DNA of 64,000 bases from Lactiplantibacillus paraplantarum (GCF_003641145.1 NZ_CP032744.1:1922001-1986000); one strand, 5' to 3'. Positions 18,103 through 29,185 are shown, counted from the stretch's first letter. The notes: generated from the sequence alone by a model not told the origin. Program-made: numbers and translations.

Positions 18103-18656
18103 TATCCCTCAACTCCTAACTCAGGGTGACTTTGCCAGTACCAGATTGCCATCACCGTTTTAGCATCCTGAATCTGGCCAGTCTGGACTTGGTGTATTGC
18201 CGTTGGTAAATCAAGCTTGATGAGGCCGATTTGTTCATCGGGGTCTTGCGGTAGCGCCGTTGTCACCGCTGTTAGTCCAGTGGCAACGTACAATTTCATT
18301 AATTCATCCGTAAAGCCCGGCGACGTATAAAATTGGGCGACGGCTTCTAGATGCTGAGCCGTTAACCGTGTTTCTTCATTCAATTCCCGAACCGCGGCCT
18401 GGTCCATCGTTTCACCGGCTTCAACTTTACCAGCCGGAATTTCAACGGTCAGCCCCCCGGTTGCTGCGCGCCACTGTTGTTCAACAATCATTTTTTGTTG
18501 CGCGGTTATCATCAACATTGCAACAGCTGGTTGGTGTCGTACAATTTCGCGCGTTGCGGTCGTTTGATCCGGCAAGGTCACTTCTTGACGTTCGACTTGT
18601 ACTAAGCCACCTTGATAGACCAACTTGCGACTTTGAACCCGTTCCTCAAATGTCAT
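18102..18656 (-). CDS. Nudix hydrolase, ADP-ribose pyrophosphatase type
   Basis: A 184-residue Nudix enzyme of the NudF/YqkG group, expected to split ADP-ribose into AMP and ribose 5-phosphate. The Nudix box reads GKVEAGETMDQAAVRELNEE; the usual Gly after EE is Thr. The flanking EIPAGK and the SPGFTDELMKLYVA segment (ADP-ribose enzymes have Pro about 16 residues after the box) support the call. Ribosome site AAAGGGG. First gene of the operon with the tail-anchored protein and mtnN. Confidence 0.88.
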   Translation of the reverse strand: MTFEERVQSRKLVYQGGLVQVERQEVTLPDQTTATREIVRHQPAVAMLMITAQQKMIVEQQWRAATGGLTVEIPAGKVEAGETMDQAAVRELNEETRLTAQHLEAVAQFYTSPGFTDELMKLYVATGLTAVTTALPQDPDEQIGLIKLDLPTAIHQVQTGQIQDAKTVMAIWYWQSHPELGVEG

Positions 18657-18762
18657 TGATCAAGAACCCCTTTCAGTGTCTGCTCTCTCAATAAGGATAC
18701 CGATTTTTACGGCTGATTGCAATTTTCAACTGACTGATTACGATAATTTTAACGAACCCCGC

Positions 18763-18805
18763 AAAAAAATGGATTAACGAGCAATCAGCATTGCCCATTA
18801 ACCCA
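18763..18805 (-). terminator. Terminator of dapF
   Basis: TGGGTTAATGGGCAA pairs (with G-U pairs) with TTGCTCGTTAATCCA, then seven T on the minus strand. Confidence 0.85.
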
Positions 18806-18846
18806 TCCAATCACACTGTGCATCAAGCAGTGGTTGTCATCTTCAA

Positions 18847-19845
18847 TTAAACCTCTGCTAAATTAGTCACAAAGTCTTCGTACGCAGTTTGTTCACCAGT
18901 TTCGGTCGCCGTGGCGGGACTATAATCGCCCTGAAGTGCATCTTCTAATGGCAAGGTCACAATCCGGACAAACGTCGCGTTGCCAATCAATTCCATCCAA
19001 TATTCTTCATCAGCGCCTTGATGAACGACCGTCTTGACCATCCCACCAGGATTAGTGACGTGGATTTCTTGATTAAAATCAGTACTTTCTTGATGCAATA
19101 ATACGTACATCAACGAAGAAGCCGACATCGCGGTTCCACAAGCATTGGTAAAGCCAACGCCACGTTCAAACGTCCGCACAAAAATCGCATTAGGTCCTAA
19201 GATCTCAACAAAGCTAACGTTAACACCATCTGGGAAAATTTGATTTTGACCATCATTCATCCACTTGCCAATCCGACCCAATTCAGGACCAACCAACGTG
19301 GCATGGTCCACAAAAGCAATTAAATGGGGGTTAGGAACGGCAACGGCCGAGAATTTTAGATCAGCAGACAGCGCTGGAATCTTTTCATTAATAATTGTCG
19401 TCGCATCGTTGTTCGCATGCATGCCGAGTGTCTGCGCGTCAAAAGTTACGGGTGAAATTTCAACACTGTAAGCTGGGACGTGAGCCGCAAAATCAGCAAC
19501 GGCCTGCACCTTTAAGTCCGCATACATCGTCTGAACCCGGAAGTCTTCCTGACTATTCTGCGTACCCAAATAACGAGCAACGGTCCGTAGCCCATTACCG
19601 CACATGCTGGCTTCCGTCCCATCCGCATTAATGACCCGCATCCGACCAAGTACTTGCGGATGTTCCGATTTATCGACAACTAACACCCCATCAGCGCCAT
19701 CGTACAAACCAGCGCCATCACGTTTACAAATGTTAATTGCCAGTTGCTTCAAATCCGCATCCGATAACGGTGCTTGAAATTGTGTTTGATCTAATAAATA
19801 AAAATCGTTACCAGAACCGTGTACCTTGATCATTTTCACAGCCAT
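18847..19845 (-). CDS. dapF: Diaminopimelate epimerase
   Basis: A 332-residue racemase that converts LL-DAP to meso-DAP for lysine and for peptidoglycan cross-links. The two catalytic Cys are in EASMCGNGLR and FTNACGTAMS. It is about 50 residues longer than E. coli DapF, with an acidic C-terminal extension typical of lactobacilli. I chose ATG 19845 (MAVKMIKVHGSG), 5 bases after AGGA; an ATG two codons upstream overlaps that site. Monocistronic. It fits the DAP-cutting P60 enzyme at the left end of the window. Confidence 0.93.
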   Translation of the reverse strand: MAVKMIKVHGSGNDFYLLDQTQFQAPLSDADLKQLAINICKRDGAGLYDGADGVLVVDKSEHPQVLGRMRVINADGTEASMCGNGLRTVARYLGTQNSQEDFRVQTMYADLKVQAVADFAAHVPAYSVEISPVTFDAQTLGMHANNDATTIINEKIPALSADLKFSAVAVPNPHLIAFVDHATLVGPELGRIGKWMNDGQNQIFPDGVNVSFVEILGPNAIFVRTFERGVGFTNACGTAMSASSLMYVLLHQESTDFNQEIHVTNPGGMVKTVVHQGADEEYWMELIGNATFVRIVTLPLEDALQGDYSPATATETGEQTAYEDFVTNLAEV

Positions 19846-19851
19846 CAACAT

Positions 19852-20092
19852 CCTATCTATATAATATCGGTCTTAATTTAAACTACTTCATTATCATACT
19901 GACTTTTTCATGAAAATTCAATTGCAAAGGACCATTTCTCATAATAACCATTCAAAGTCCTGCGCAGGCAACTGTAAATTCTTAACAACACTTAAATCTT
20001 GCATCTGAAAAACGCAATCAGCTTTTTTTACAGCTATATCTCAATCATCCCAGTGTTCGGATTTACCGACTAATTGATAATCCACGTCAGCA
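19852..20092. other. Spacer between dapF and the ileS terminator
   Basis: About 240 bases, AT-rich. The minus strand has TATTAT shortly before dapF, a possible -10. No lysine-riboswitch consensus and no ORF seen. Confidence 0.4.
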
Positions 20093-20141
20093 CAAAAATG
20101 TGCCACTAATCAGTCCCGTTTGACTGATTAGTGGCACATTT
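20093..20141 (-). terminator. Strong terminator of ileS
   Basis: A 20-bp perfect stem (20096-20115 with 20122-20141, loop of 6) followed by TTTTTG on the minus strand. The plus side ends in CATTTC and is a poorer terminator. Confidence 0.93.
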
Positions 20142-20178
20142 CATAAGTTATCAAGATTCACTCTAAATTTAATTCAAC

Positions 20179-22977
20179 TTAAGCTTCCAAACCAGTTGTC
20201 ACTGATTCAGGGTAGTTTTCACGAACGATTGCGGCACACCGTGCACATAACATTGGATAAGCCTCATCGCTACCAACATCGGTCTTAACCATCCGGCAAC
20301 GATCACAAACATCACCGTCAGCATGACTGACCTTGATTGCCAATGTATCACCAAACGTTTCGGCATCCGCAGGGGCATCACTTAGCGCGTGCAGATCTAA
20401 TGCTGAAACCATCAACATTTGCCGAACATTGGTATGCAAACTATCTAAGAAGGTTTGCGTGTCCGCATCCACGTACAAGTCCAAGTGTGCTTCTAAGGAC
20501 TTCCCAATCAACTTAGCATCCCGAGCTTCTTCAAGTGCCTTCAAGACATTGCTACGCAGATCCATAAACCGAGTCCATTGGGCCATTAAATCGTCACCAT
20601 TAGCATAATCTTGAACAGTTGGCATATCCGTCAACTGAACGAATTCTTCTGGTTCCTTCAAGAACGGCCAAATTTCTTCAGTCGTGTGTGGCAGCATCGG
20701 TGTAAAGAGCTTCGTCAAGGCAACTAAGACGTCATAGAAGACCGTTTGCATTGACCGCCGTGAATGGCTATCCTCGGCATCAATGTACATAATATCCTTG
20801 GCAATATCGAGATAGAAGTTTGATAAATCAACCGTCAAGAAGTTGATCAGCTTCTTGTAGATATCCAAGAAATCATAATGATCGTAATGGTCCTTCGTCT
20901 CAGCCACGAATTGGTTCAAACGTGTTTCCATGTACTGGTCCACACTTGCTAAATCTTCATAAGCGACGCGGTTGGCCTTCGGATCAAAGTCCGCGGTGTT
21001 GCCTAACATGAAGCGAACCGTATTCCGGAACTTCTTGTAGGAATCGGCCACTTGCTTAAAGCTTTCCATCGAGACCCGAACGTCGGAACTGGTATCCACT
21101 GAAGCGACCCACATCCGAACGATTTCAGCACCCATCTGCTTAATGACATCAGCTGGCGCAATCGTGTTGCCCAGTGACTTACTCATCTTACGGCCCTGAT
21201 TATCCAACGTGAAGCCTTGTGACAAGACTTGCTTGTATGGGGCATGCCCAGAAACGGCCACACTCGTAATCAAACTTGAGTTGAACCAACCACGATATTG
21301 GTCAGAACCTTCAAGGTATAAGTCGGCTGGATAGTCAAGATACGACCGTTCTGCCAAGACCCCTTGGTGTGATGACCCGGAGTCAAACCAAACATCCATA
21401 ATATCGGTTTCCTTAGTAAAGGTGCCGTTTGGTGAATGTTCATTGGTATAGCCATCTGGTAATAAGTCCTTGGCATCGCGTTCAAACCAGACGTTCGAAC
21501 CATACTTACCAAATAAATCAGCCACGTGGTTGATTGTTTCCTCGTCCATGATTGCAGTACCATCTTCAGCGTAGAAGATTGGTAACGGCACACCCCAGAC
21601 CCGTTGCCGTGAAATGACCCAGTCACCACGGTCACGAATCATGTTGTAAAGGCGTTTCTTACCCCACTCTGGGAAGAATTCAACGTCATCCATCGACTTC
21701 AGAATTTCATCACGCATATCACCAACGGAAGCAAACCACTGCGGTGTTGCCCGGAAGATAATTGGCTTTTTAGTCCGCCAGTCAAATGGATAGCTGTGTT
21801 CGTATGGCATATATTTCAACAACAGCCCAGCAGCCTTCAACTTATCCAGTGCGATCTTGTTAGCGTCATCGTAGAAGACCCCTGCAAAATCATCGCCAGC
21901 TTCGGCCGTTAAGAACCCTTTGTCATCAACCGGCGCAAAGACTGGCAGATCATATTGCTTACCGATCCGGTAGTCATCTTCCCCATAGCCAGGTGCGGTA
22001 TGCACTAAACCAGTCCCGGAATCAAGCGTAACGAAATCGCCTAACATCGTCACTAATTGACGGCTATTATCAAAAGGATGTTCGCATAAAACGTTTTCAA
22101 GTTCCGCACCCTTGACCGTTTTAAGCACTTGAACATCTTCCCAACCAAACCGCTCGGCATTTTCGTCAAGTAATTCAGCAGCAAGTACAAATTTACGACT
22201 TTCACCAGCTGGTTGCACAACCACGTAGTCAAAACTAGCATCAATGGTGATCCCTTCCGAAGCTGGAATCGTCCAAGGAGTCGTCGTCCAAACAACCATG
22301 TAAGTATCATCGTCTAAGACACCCTTACCATCAATGACATGTTCGCCATAGAAGGCCGATGGTGAGGTAACATCATGGTATTCCACTTCAGCTTCCGCCA
22401 AGGCTGATTCAGAAGACCATGACCAGAAGACGGGTTTTTGGCCCCGGTAAATTAAGTGGCGTTTGGCAAAGGCACCAAAGACCCGCACTTGGGCCGCTTC
22501 AAATTCTGGCTTTAATGTTAAGTATGGGTTATCCCATTCACCAGCCACGCCTAACCGCTTAAATTCGTCACGTTGACGATCAACTTGTTCCAGCGCATAC
22601 TTACGACAAAGTTCCCGGAATTCATTATCCGTCATCTTTTTACGGTCATAGCCCGCTTGCTTTAATTTTTGTTCGATTGGCAAACCGTGAGTATCCCAAC
22701 CAGGAACATAGGGTGCCCGGAATCCATTCATCGATTTATAACGAACGATGAAATCTTTTGTGATTTTGTTCAAGGCATGCCCCATATGAATGTCACCATT
22801 CGCGTATGGTGGGCCATCGTGTAAAATAAAGCTTGGCTTACCTTCATTCAATTTTTGCCGTTGTTCGTAGACTTTGTTTTCAGCCCACACATTTTGTCGT
22901 TCAACTTCCTTGACCGGTAAGTTGCCACGCATTTTAAACTTGGTCTTACCAAGGTTTAACGTTTCTTTAACGCGCAT
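20179..22977 (-). CDS. ileS: Isoleucyl-tRNA synthetase
   Basis: A 932-residue class I synthetase. The HIGH-type motif is [12 protein letters not shown], the KMSKS motif is [11 protein letters not shown], a CP1 editing domain lies between them with TTPWTIPAS, and the C-terminal zinc finger shows CDRC and CARC. This is the bacterial (mupirocin-sensitive) IleS type by length and zinc tail. Start ATG 22977 follows AAGGAGTGAG. Expression is governed by the T-box at 23031-23285. Confidence 0.97.
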   Translation of the reverse strand: MRVKETLNLGKTKFKMRGNLPVKEVERQNVWAENKVYEQRQKLNEGKPSFILHDGPPYANGDIHMGHALNKITKDFIVRYKSMNGFRAPYVPGWDTHGLPIEQKLKQAGYDRKKMTDNEFRELCRKYALEQVDRQRDEFKRLGVAGEWDNPYLTLKPEFEAAQVRVFGAFAKRHLIYRGQKPVFWSWSSESALAEAEVEYHDVTSPSAFYGEHVIDGKGVLDDDTYMVVWTTTPWTIPASEGITIDASFDYVVVQPAGESRKFVLAAELLDENAERFGWEDVQVLKTVKGAELENVLCEHPFDNSRQLVTMLGDFVTLDSGTGLVHTAPGYGEDDYRIGKQYDLPVFAPVDDKGFLTAEAGDDFAGVFYDDANKIALDKLKAAGLLLKYMPYEHSYPFDWRTKKPIIFRATPQWFASVGDMRDEILKSMDDVEFFPEWGKKRLYNMIRDRGDWVISRQRVWGVPLPIFYAEDGTAIMDEETINHVADLFGKYGSNVWFERDAKDLLPDGYTNEHSPNGTFTKETDIMDVWFDSGSSHQGVLAERSYLDYPADLYLEGSDQYRGWFNSSLITSVAVSGHAPYKQVLSQGFTLDNQGRKMSKSLGNTIAPADVIKQMGAEIVRMWVASVDTSSDVRVSMESFKQVADSYKKFRNTVRFMLGNTADFDPKANRVAYEDLASVDQYMETRLNQFVAETKDHYDHYDFLDIYKKLINFLTVDLSNFYLDIAKDIMYIDAEDSHSRRSMQTVFYDVLVALTKLFTPMLPHTTEEIWPFLKEPEEFVQLTDMPTVQDYANGDDLMAQWTRFMDLRSNVLKALEEARDAKLIGKSLEAHLDLYVDADTQTFLDSLHTNVRQMLMVSALDLHALSDAPADAETFGDTLAIKVSHADGDVCDRCRMVKTDVGSDEAYPMLCARCAAIVRENYPESVTTGLEA

Positions 22978-23030
22978 ATTCTCACTCCTTAAATTTTTTA
23001 TCAAACAATCGCTAATTGAATTTTAGACAC

Positions 23031-23285
23031 AAAAAAACTTCGTCCACCCAGGGACGAAGTTATCGTGGTACCACCCAATTTTAGAATTGTTTAAATTCTC
23101 TCTTAGCATGGTTAACGTCCATGGACCGGCCACCCTTACTCATTTCAGGGTAACGTTCGGAGATGATCTGCAATTGACTAAGGGACGACCGCCTTTCCAT
23201 TACCGGCAGCTCTCTGGACGTATTAGTTAATCGTTTGCTGTTCTCCTCAATACATTCAATTCGCTTCAATTGTGCCTGACAATCC
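23031..23285 (-). promoter_or_regulatory. T-box riboswitch of ileS
   Basis: Leader RNA sensing uncharged tRNA-Ile. The conserved T-box core GGGTGGTACCACG is at 23064-23076. It is followed by the terminator AACTTCGTCC/GGACGAAGTT and seven T (23031-23061). The Stem I region upstream contains AGATCATCTCCG (23162-23167 on the plus strand is GATGAT), giving ATC, an isoleucine specifier, in the expected place on the 3' side of Stem I. An ORF of 68 codons on the same strand across this region is a shadow. Confidence 0.95.
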
Positions 23286-23291
23286 ACCTAA

Positions 23292-23987
23292 TTAGTCATT
23301 AGTATTGTCATCAGGGAAAATAACCACCGTCTGCTGTTGGGCTTGATCGCCACCGTCTGCAACGGGGGTCTCACCACTCGTTGCTTCCGTAATTTCAACG
23401 GTTGCTTCTGAGTTTACGCTCGCATCACCCGAGTTGTCAAGGTTATCTTCCTTTAAGACGTGTTGAATTTCAGCATAATCAGCCGTATTCGTCTCACTAA
23501 GTAATTGATCCCAATCCTTGCTCTTAACTACTTCTAACTGCGATTCAAGCATCACTTGGAGACGCTGACGGAAGACCCGCGTTTGTTTCTTCAAATCATC
23601 AGTTTCAACGGATAACCGCTTAGCTTTTTGGGAAGCTTCATCAATCATTTGGTTTGACTTGTCGGTTGCTTCACTCACAATATCAGACGCTTGCTTTTGT
23701 GCTTCACGAGTAATAATGTCGGCTTCCTTCTTAGAGTTCGTCTTCACTTTATCCGCAGCTTCTTGGGCAACCAAGATGGATTGATTTAAGGAATCCTTCA
23801 ACTCGTTGAAATATTTCAACTTGCCTTCACTCGCATCCAGCCGCTCTTGGAGGTCCTTATTTTGCTTCAAGGTAATTTGATAATCTTTAATAATTTGTTC
23901 AAGAAAATCATTGACCTCGTCAATATTGTAACCACGTAGTTTCGTTGAAAACTCTTTGTTATGAATGTCATCTGGACTTAACACCAT
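23292..23987 (-). CDS. divIVA: DivIVA cell-division/polarity protein
   Basis: A 231-residue coiled-coil protein that recognises negatively curved membrane at the septum and poles. The N-terminus MVLSPDDIHNKEFSTKLRGY carries the Phe/Arg membrane-binding signature, followed by two long coiled coils (about 30-60 and 75-155) and an acidic, Gln/Thr-rich tail. Last gene of the dcw cluster before the ileS T-box; 17 bases after the ylmH stop, behind TTGGAGGAA. Confidence 0.95.
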   Translation of the reverse strand: MVLSPDDIHNKEFSTKLRGYNIDEVNDFLEQIIKDYQITLKQNKDLQERLDASEGKLKYFNELKDSLNQSILVAQEAADKVKTNSKKEADIITREAQKQASDIVSEATDKSNQMIDEASQKAKRLSVETDDLKKQTRVFRQRLQVMLESQLEVVKSKDWDQLLSETNTADYAEIQHVLKEDNLDNSGDASVNSEATVEITEATSGETPVADGGDQAQQQTVVIFPDDNTND

Positions 23988-24004
23988 TAGAATTCCTCCA
24001 ATAT

Positions 24005-24790
24005 CTATTTACTATGAATAAGATTTAACGTTACTCGCAGCCGCGCTTTCTTAGTCTCGCCGCTAATCTCGGCAAGCCGCACACGGCCATAATGATTCAC
24101 ACTCAGCATATCTAACAATGCTAATTCGTAATCCGCTTTCGGCAAATCAGCCCAATTGAGCCGCACCTTGGCACCCTCAATTAGTTCTTTAGCGTGGTGC
24201 CGCGACAAGTTGAACGCTGCCTTAATAATATTATCCGCTCGTAGTGAACTGACCGTGGTCGTTATGGTTTCCCAATCATCTTCCGGCGTGACCACCTCGG
24301 TCAATGGTACTTCCGTCAGATGAACTTTTGTCTTACCAAAACGATCAATTTGATCACTAAAGTAGTTTGCCATTTCAGTCTCACATACAAACTGCCAAGT
24401 CTCACCATTAGTGACAATATCCCCAAAGACATCCCGTTCAACCCCGGCATTTGCCAATGTCCCCAATATTTGACCATGCTTTAAGGTAGCAAACTTGACA
24501 GGGTAGACAATGTTAAACAGTGTGATTTGAAAATCAGCCATCTCAGGTTCATAGTACACCGGATAAAACAAAATCCGTTGCAACTCTGCCCCTTCAAAAC
24601 CGCCAAAAGCCCGCATGCGCACATCATCCAATTGATTTGCCAGTGTTTGCGCAATATAAATCTGACGTGGATTCAAGAACGCCGTTAGGATTGGGCGATA
24701 CTGATCAGCAACTTGCCGTAGCCAACCAGTGACCTGTTCAATAAATGGGGCTTCACTATCGCGAAAATGTTGTTTTAAGTTATCATTCAC
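24005..24790 (-). CDS. ylmH: YlmH, S4-domain RNA-binding protein
   Basis: A 261-residue protein. Residues 1-180 are the YlmH N-terminal domains; residues about 185-250 are an S4 RNA-binding domain (LRADNIIKAAFNLSRHHAKE). B. subtilis YlmH acts in ribosome-associated quality control on stalled 50S-peptidyl-tRNA complexes (family knowledge). It starts at GTG 24790 behind GAGGATAG, 23 bases after yggT. It belongs to the conserved sepF-yggT-ylmH-divIVA run. Confidence 0.93.
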   Translation of the reverse strand: MNDNLKQHFRDSEAPFIEQVTGWLRQVADQYRPILTAFLNPRQIYIAQTLANQLDDVRMRAFGGFEGAELQRILFYPVYYEPEMADFQITLFNIVYPVKFATLKHGQILGTLANAGVERDVFGDIVTNGETWQFVCETEMANYFSDQIDRFGKTKVHLTEVPLTEVVTPEDDWETITTTVSSLRADNIIKAAFNLSRHHAKELIEGAKVRLNWADLPKADYELALLDMLSVNHYGRVRLAEISGETKKARLRVTLNLIHSK

Positions 24791-24813
24791 GATACTATCC
24801 TCGTTATTCTAAT

Positions 24814-25083
24814 TTAATACATTATCAAAGTTAAAAGATAAAACAAGCCACTTTCAGCTAATTGGAGCACTAACAGCGCAATAATCGGTGAAAAATCCAG
24901 TCCGGCAATTGCGGGAATGAAGCGCCGAAAAATACTGAGAAACGGTTCACAAATCTGACCCAAAAACTGGCCCACACGGGTATTATAAGCTCCCGGGAAC
25001 CAGGACATCAAAATGTAAACCACAATGGCTAATTGGTATAGTTGAAATAACCGACTAATAATCGTCACTAACAGGCCACTCAC
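24814..25083 (-). CDS. yggT: YggT-family membrane protein (YlmG)
   Basis: An 89-residue protein with two hydrophobic helices (about 4-24 and 62-84) and the family signature SWFPGAYNTRVGQFLGQICEP between them. Role in division or K+ balance is only suggested for homologues. Start is uncertain: GTG 25083 gives the family length but touches the AAGGAG site, while a GTG five codons later is 14 bases away. It begins 4 bases after the sepF stop. Confidence 0.85.
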   Translation of the reverse strand: MSGLLVTIISRLFQLYQLAIVVYILMSWFPGAYNTRVGQFLGQICEPFLSIFRRFIPAIAGLDFSPIIALLVLQLAESGLFYLLTLIMY

Positions 25084-25086
25084 TCC

Positions 25087-25506
25087 TTATAATTTGCTCG
25101 TATCAAACTGACTCGTGGTACTTCCAGAGACTTCATAATTTTCTGGAATACAGAGAAAAATCTCATCACCGATCCGTTCAATTTCACCATTAATCGCGAA
25201 AACTGTCCCGGTAAGAAAATCGACAATTCGCCGCGCCATTTCATCATCGACGTGATCAAAATTAACAATCACGGCTTGATTTTTAAGGAGCTGCGTGGCA
25301 ATTTCCTTAACGTCCGAATAAATTTTGGGCTCGAACAAGGCAATTTTACTGTTCACTGACTTTCCCCCTTGCATTGGCACAACTTTCGGGGTACTACGGG
25401 TGTTGGTTGCTTGTTCAGTGGGCGCCGCTGCTTGTGAAGCGGTTGGCTCCTCATACTGACCGTCAGAATCACCAACCCCAAAAAAGTTACTAATGAATCC
25501 GGCCAT
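25087..25506 (-). CDS. sepF: SepF, FtsZ-binding septum protein
   Basis: A 139-residue membrane tether of FtsZ. An N-terminal amphipathic helix (MAGFISNFFGV) binds membrane, a disordered linker follows, and the SepF core spans about 45-130 (SKIALFEPKIYSDVKEIA, VDFLTGTVFAINGEIERIG). GGGAGCG precedes the ATG. It lies 24 bases after ftsZ in the same transcript. Confidence 0.95.
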   Translation of the reverse strand: MAGFISNFFGVGDSDGQYEEPTASQAAAPTEQATNTRSTPKVVPMQGGKSVNSKIALFEPKIYSDVKEIATQLLKNQAVIVNFDHVDDEMARRIVDFLTGTVFAINGEIERIGDEIFLCIPENYEVSGSTTSQFDTSKL

Positions 25507-25529
25507 CTGCTTACGCTCCCTTCACCGCT

Positions 25530-26816
25530 TTACTTACGCCGACGTTTAAAGAATGGTGGGGTATCTAAAGAATCCCCATTGTTGTCATCCTTACTGTCAT
25601 CAGTCTGTGAATTATCATTAAAAACATCAAAATCAGTTTTTTCAACGTTATTAAATTCCTGACCATTATTAACTGGCCGTGAATTATTAGGTTCACGTCG
25701 AATATCCCAGTTACCAAACGGATCATTCGCTTGTGATTCACTTGGTTGGGCAGCGGCTTCACTAGTTGCTGGTTGGTCGTTTGGAGTGGCAAACATGCCA
25801 CCACGTTGTTGACTAGCTTCACTGCGACTTGGTTGACTACCCATCTTGAGTTCCCGTTGCTTCTGGTCAATTCCAGTGGCAATCACTGTCACCCGCACTT
25901 CGTCCCCAAGGCTCTCGTCAATCGATGTCCCGAAGATGATATTAACATCCGTTGTTGCTGCTTGTGAGACAATGTCAGAAGCGGCTTGGGCTTCATACAA
26001 GGACATGTCAGGGCCACCCGTGATGTTCAGTAAGACTTGTTCAGCACCATCGATGGAAACTTCCAATAATGGTGAAGAAATTGCCTGCTTGGTCGCATCA
26101 GCCGTCCGATTTTCGCCACTAGCAGAACCGATTCCCATCAGCGCGGAACCTTGATTTTGCATCACCGTCTTAACATCGGCAAAGTCCAAGTTAACGTAAC
26201 CTGGTGACGTGATTAAATCAGAAATCCCTTGGACCCCTTGACGTAATACATTATCAGCTTCTTGGAAGGCTTCCATCATTGGCGTCTTCTTATCAACGAT
26301 TTCAAGTAAGCGGTTATTGGCAATGACGATCAACGTATCAACGTTGTCCTTCATCTGGGCGATTCCTTCAGCAGCATTGCGCGCTCGTTTCGGCCCTTCA
26401 AATGTGAATGGTCGCGTCACAACGCCCACCGTTAAGGCACCGGAATCTTTCGCAATCTTGGCTACAACGGGAGCCGCACCGTTACCAGTACCGCCACCCA
26501 TACCGGCCGTCACAAAGACCATATCAGAACCTTGTAAGGCTTCTGTCAATGCTTCTTCACTTTCCTGTGCCGCTTTTGAACCAACATCAGGATTAGACCC
26601 AGCACCTAAGCCCCGGGTAAGCTTTGGTCCAAGTTGAATCTTAGTTTCAGCGTTTGACGTCTGTAATGCTTGTACATCAGTGTTAGCGACGATAAATTCG
26701 ACACCTTTAACATCTTCAGCAATCATCCGGTTAACGGCGTTGCCACCACCACCGCCGACACCAATGACTTTAATATTAGCCCCTGAATTCTGGGTTGAAT
26801 CTAAAGAAAATTCCAT
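25530..26816 (-). CDS. ftsZ: Cell division GTPase FtsZ
   Basis: A 428-residue tubulin-like GTPase forming the Z ring. The N-terminal GTP site includes [14 protein letters not shown]; the tubulin signature is [13 protein letters not shown] near residue 105; the T7 loop appears as [11 protein letters not shown]. The last ~110 residues are an Asn/Asp/Gln-rich linker ending in a basic tail KRRRK rather than a textbook C-terminal peptide. GGAGGAAA precedes the ATG. 31 bases after ftsA. Confidence 0.97.
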   Translation of the reverse strand: MEFSLDSTQNSGANIKVIGVGGGGGNAVNRMIAEDVKGVEFIVANTDVQALQTSNAETKIQLGPKLTRGLGAGSNPDVGSKAAQESEEALTEALQGSDMVFVTAGMGGGTGNGAAPVVAKIAKDSGALTVGVVTRPFTFEGPKRARNAAEGIAQMKDNVDTLIVIANNRLLEIVDKKTPMMEAFQEADNVLRQGVQGISDLITSPGYVNLDFADVKTVMQNQGSALMGIGSASGENRTADATKQAISSPLLEVSIDGAEQVLLNITGGPDMSLYEAQAASDIVSQAATTDVNIIFGTSIDESLGDEVRVTVIATGIDQKQRELKMGSQPSRSEASQQRGGMFATPNDQPATSEAAAQPSESQANDPFGNWDIRREPNNSRPVNNGQEFNNVEKTDFDVFNDNSQTDDSKDDNNGDSLDTPPFFKRRRK

Positions 26817-26846
26817 GTTTTTTCCTCCGTCATTTCTATCCGATTA

Positions 26847-28193
26847 TTAATCAAAGAAGTGGTTAAAAAAGCCCTTGACCCGTTCAACCGTCCCCTTGCG
26901 ATCTGGATCAGCCTGCTCCTGAGATGCTTGTGGTGCAGACTGTTTTTTAGTTGTTTGCTTAGGTTGTGGTACTGCTTGACTAGGTGTCGGCGTTGCGTCA
27001 GCAAATTCCAACGCCACACTGGCCCGCGTATCACCAGTTAACGCACTCTTAACAAGTAACGTTACTTCACTCAAGGCTGCTTGATATTTGATGACGGCCA
27101 ACGCCTCATCAAACGACGGATGCCTCAAGCCCATTTGGTTAGGAGTGAAGACACGCACCCGCGTGCCAAACCGTTGGGCTGCCAAATCAGTAATTCCTGG
27201 TAACGCAGCCACCCCGCCAGTTAATACAATACCTCCAGGCAATTCAAGTGCCCGAATCTCATCTAAGTGCTGCTTGACCTTATCAAAGATTTGGTCCAAG
27301 CGAGCTTCAATGATTTCTGCTAAGTATTGCTCACTTATTTGCTCCGGTGTACTTTGCCCAACAACATCAACTGGGAAAAGTTCATCATCTGAAGCCTGCT
27401 GAGCATCGGCATAGCCATAATCACGTTTTAACTTCTCGGCGTTCTCAATCGAGGTGTTCAAGACAACTGAGATATCCTTGGTAATATACTGGCCGCCTTC
27501 TTGATCAACGTAAGTATATTTGAGCTGGTGATCATGAATCACCGCCGCGGTCGTCTGACCACCACCCATATCAATGATGATTGAACCAAAATCCTGTTCG
27601 CCATCATTGAGCACTAATGAACTCAGCGCTAAAGGCGCAATCACAATCTGTTCAATTTGTAGCCCGGCCTTTTCCAAAGCCTTGCGCGTATTATGAATGA
27701 TCGTTTTCGGGCCAGTGAACAGGGTCCCATGCATTTCAAGCCGGACCCCGACCATGCCACGAGGATCCTTGATACCATCAAACCCATCGACAACAAATTC
27801 GTCAGGAATGACATCAAGAACTTCCCGTTCTGGTGGTAAACTCTGAACTAGCGCTGCCGCCGCAACGTTTTGAACATCTTCATTATTAATTTCTTTTGAT
27901 TCATCTGCCACGGCAATCATGCCACGACAGCGCTCAATTTTGACCAGGTTAGCAGGTACTCCTGCAATCACCTTTTTTATTTCGATACTTGCTTTTTCTT
28001 CAGCTTGGCGTACTGCTGATCGAATCGTTTCGGCCGCCTTATCAATATCGACGATAACGCCACGACTTAAACCATTAGAACGTGCGCTTCCCACACCAAT
28101 AACGTTCATTTGCCCTTTAACACGTTCAGCAACAATGACTTTTATTGAGGTGGTCCCTATATCAAGTCCGACATAAATTCCTGAATTATCCAT
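26847..28193 (-). CDS. ftsA: Cell division protein FtsA
   Basis: A 448-residue actin-like protein that anchors FtsZ. Phosphate-1 motif VGLDIGTTSIKV; phosphate-2 IIDMGGGQTT; adenosine motif LTGGVAALPG. The C-terminus, after a Gln/Pro linker, ends ERVKGFFNHFFD, the amphipathic membrane-targeting helix. AGGAGG lies 10 bases before the ATG. Separated by 116 bases from ftsQ, so an extra promoter is possible there. Confidence 0.97.
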   Translation of the reverse strand: MDNSGIYVGLDIGTTSIKVIVAERVKGQMNVIGVGSARSNGLSRGVIVDIDKAAETIRSAVRQAEEKASIEIKKVIAGVPANLVKIERCRGMIAVADESKEINNEDVQNVAAAALVQSLPPEREVLDVIPDEFVVDGFDGIKDPRGMVGVRLEMHGTLFTGPKTIIHNTRKALEKAGLQIEQIVIAPLALSSLVLNDGEQDFGSIIIDMGGGQTTAAVIHDHQLKYTYVDQEGGQYITKDISVVLNTSIENAEKLKRDYGYADAQQASDDELFPVDVVGQSTPEQISEQYLAEIIEARLDQIFDKVKQHLDEIRALELPGGIVLTGGVAALPGITDLAAQRFGTRVRVFTPNQMGLRHPSFDEALAVIKYQAALSEVTLLVKSALTGDTRASVALEFADATPTPSQAVPQPKQTTKKQSAPQASQEQADPDRKGTVERVKGFFNHFFD

Positions 28194-28309
28194 AATAGAG
28201 GAACCTCCTAGTATTTTACATAAATATTCAAGGATTCGCTGACATATCCAGTTAACCCCTAGTTTACCATATCCTAAGCGCTTTTAAAAAGGTCACACTT
28301 AGCATTCTA

Positions 28310-29185
28310 TCAATTATTCTGATTCTTGAACGGATGGGAGTAAGCTCCCACTTCAAGATTGATAACACCCTTGCTCTTCATTTTCGCGACAATGCCCGGA
28401 TAATAGGCCATCTTACTAGCAAAAGTACTGATGGTTGCGTACACTTCATTACCGTCATTCATATAGAGATGGACCCGTTCGGGATTAGCCTTGTTCGGTG
28501 CAAACTTGATTTCAGAAATGTTATGTTTGACCGCTGATGGCAACTTGGCATACTGCGTAATCATCGTCTTTAACCGTTGACCACTCTTAAAATTGGCATA
28601 GATAGGCGACCCACCACCCGGTTGCGAATAAGTTGCTTTTAAAATCAAGCCATTCTCCAAAATTCGACGATAATGCTGTCCTGACGACAAGTACCCTGCA
28701 ATCCGAATTTCTTTAACTGTCACCCGAACACCATTGAGTCCTACCAACTTAGTCGTGACCTTGCCAATTTGTGGTTGCGATTGATTAGCACGCTTAGTTG
28801 TTCGCTGGTCGTGACCAATGACAGACCACAGCGCCACCCCTGGGTTAATTTTGGTTGCCGTTGTTACTTGTGTCACTGACAACTGATTATTACCTTGAAT
28901 GGACACCGTTTGGACATGGCTCAGCGGTGAAACAAAGTACCCTGCCACCGCAGCGCCAATCAGAAAAACACCCATCAATATCAAGACCCGCTTAAAGAGC
29001 AGTCGGCGACGTTGTGATTTAAGCTTCGGCAATTTATCACCAATTCGTAGTCGCTTACCCGACCAACTATGACGACTTTTCTGTTCTGCCCGATGATTTT
29101 CAGCGGCATCATGTTGAAATCGCTCCCACGGTGTTAATTGCTCAGGGTGCTCACGATCCTTAGGCTTTTTATGAAAAATGGCCAT
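28310..29185 (-). CDS. ftsQ: Cell division protein FtsQ/DivIB
   Basis: A 291-residue bitopic protein. A basic cytoplasmic N-terminus of ~90 residues is followed by one membrane helix ([19 protein letters not shown]), the POTRA domain ([17 protein letters not shown]) and the beta domain. It stabilises FtsL and the divisome. I use ATG 29185, 8 bases after AAAGGG; a GTG three codons earlier is inside the ribosome site. Placed between murG and ftsA as in other lactobacilli. Confidence 0.93.
   Translation of the reverse strand: MAIFHKKPKDREHPEQLTPWERFQHDAAENHRAEQKSRHSWSGKRLRIGDKLPKLKSQRRRLLFKRVLILMGVFLIGAAVAGYFVSPLSHVQTVSIQGNNQLSVTQVTTATKINPGVALWSVIGHDQRTTKRANQSQPQIGKVTTKLVGLNGVRVTVKEIRIAGYLSSGQHYRRILENGLILKATYSQPGGGSPIYANFKSGQRLKTMITQYAKLPSAVKHNISEIKFAPNKANPERVHLYMNDGNEVYATISTFASKMAYYPGIVAKMKSKGVINLEVGAYSHPFKNQNN

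Noticed and set aside
23081..23287. 68-codon ORF upstream of ileS
   Set aside because: Lies entirely inside the T-box leader on the same strand.
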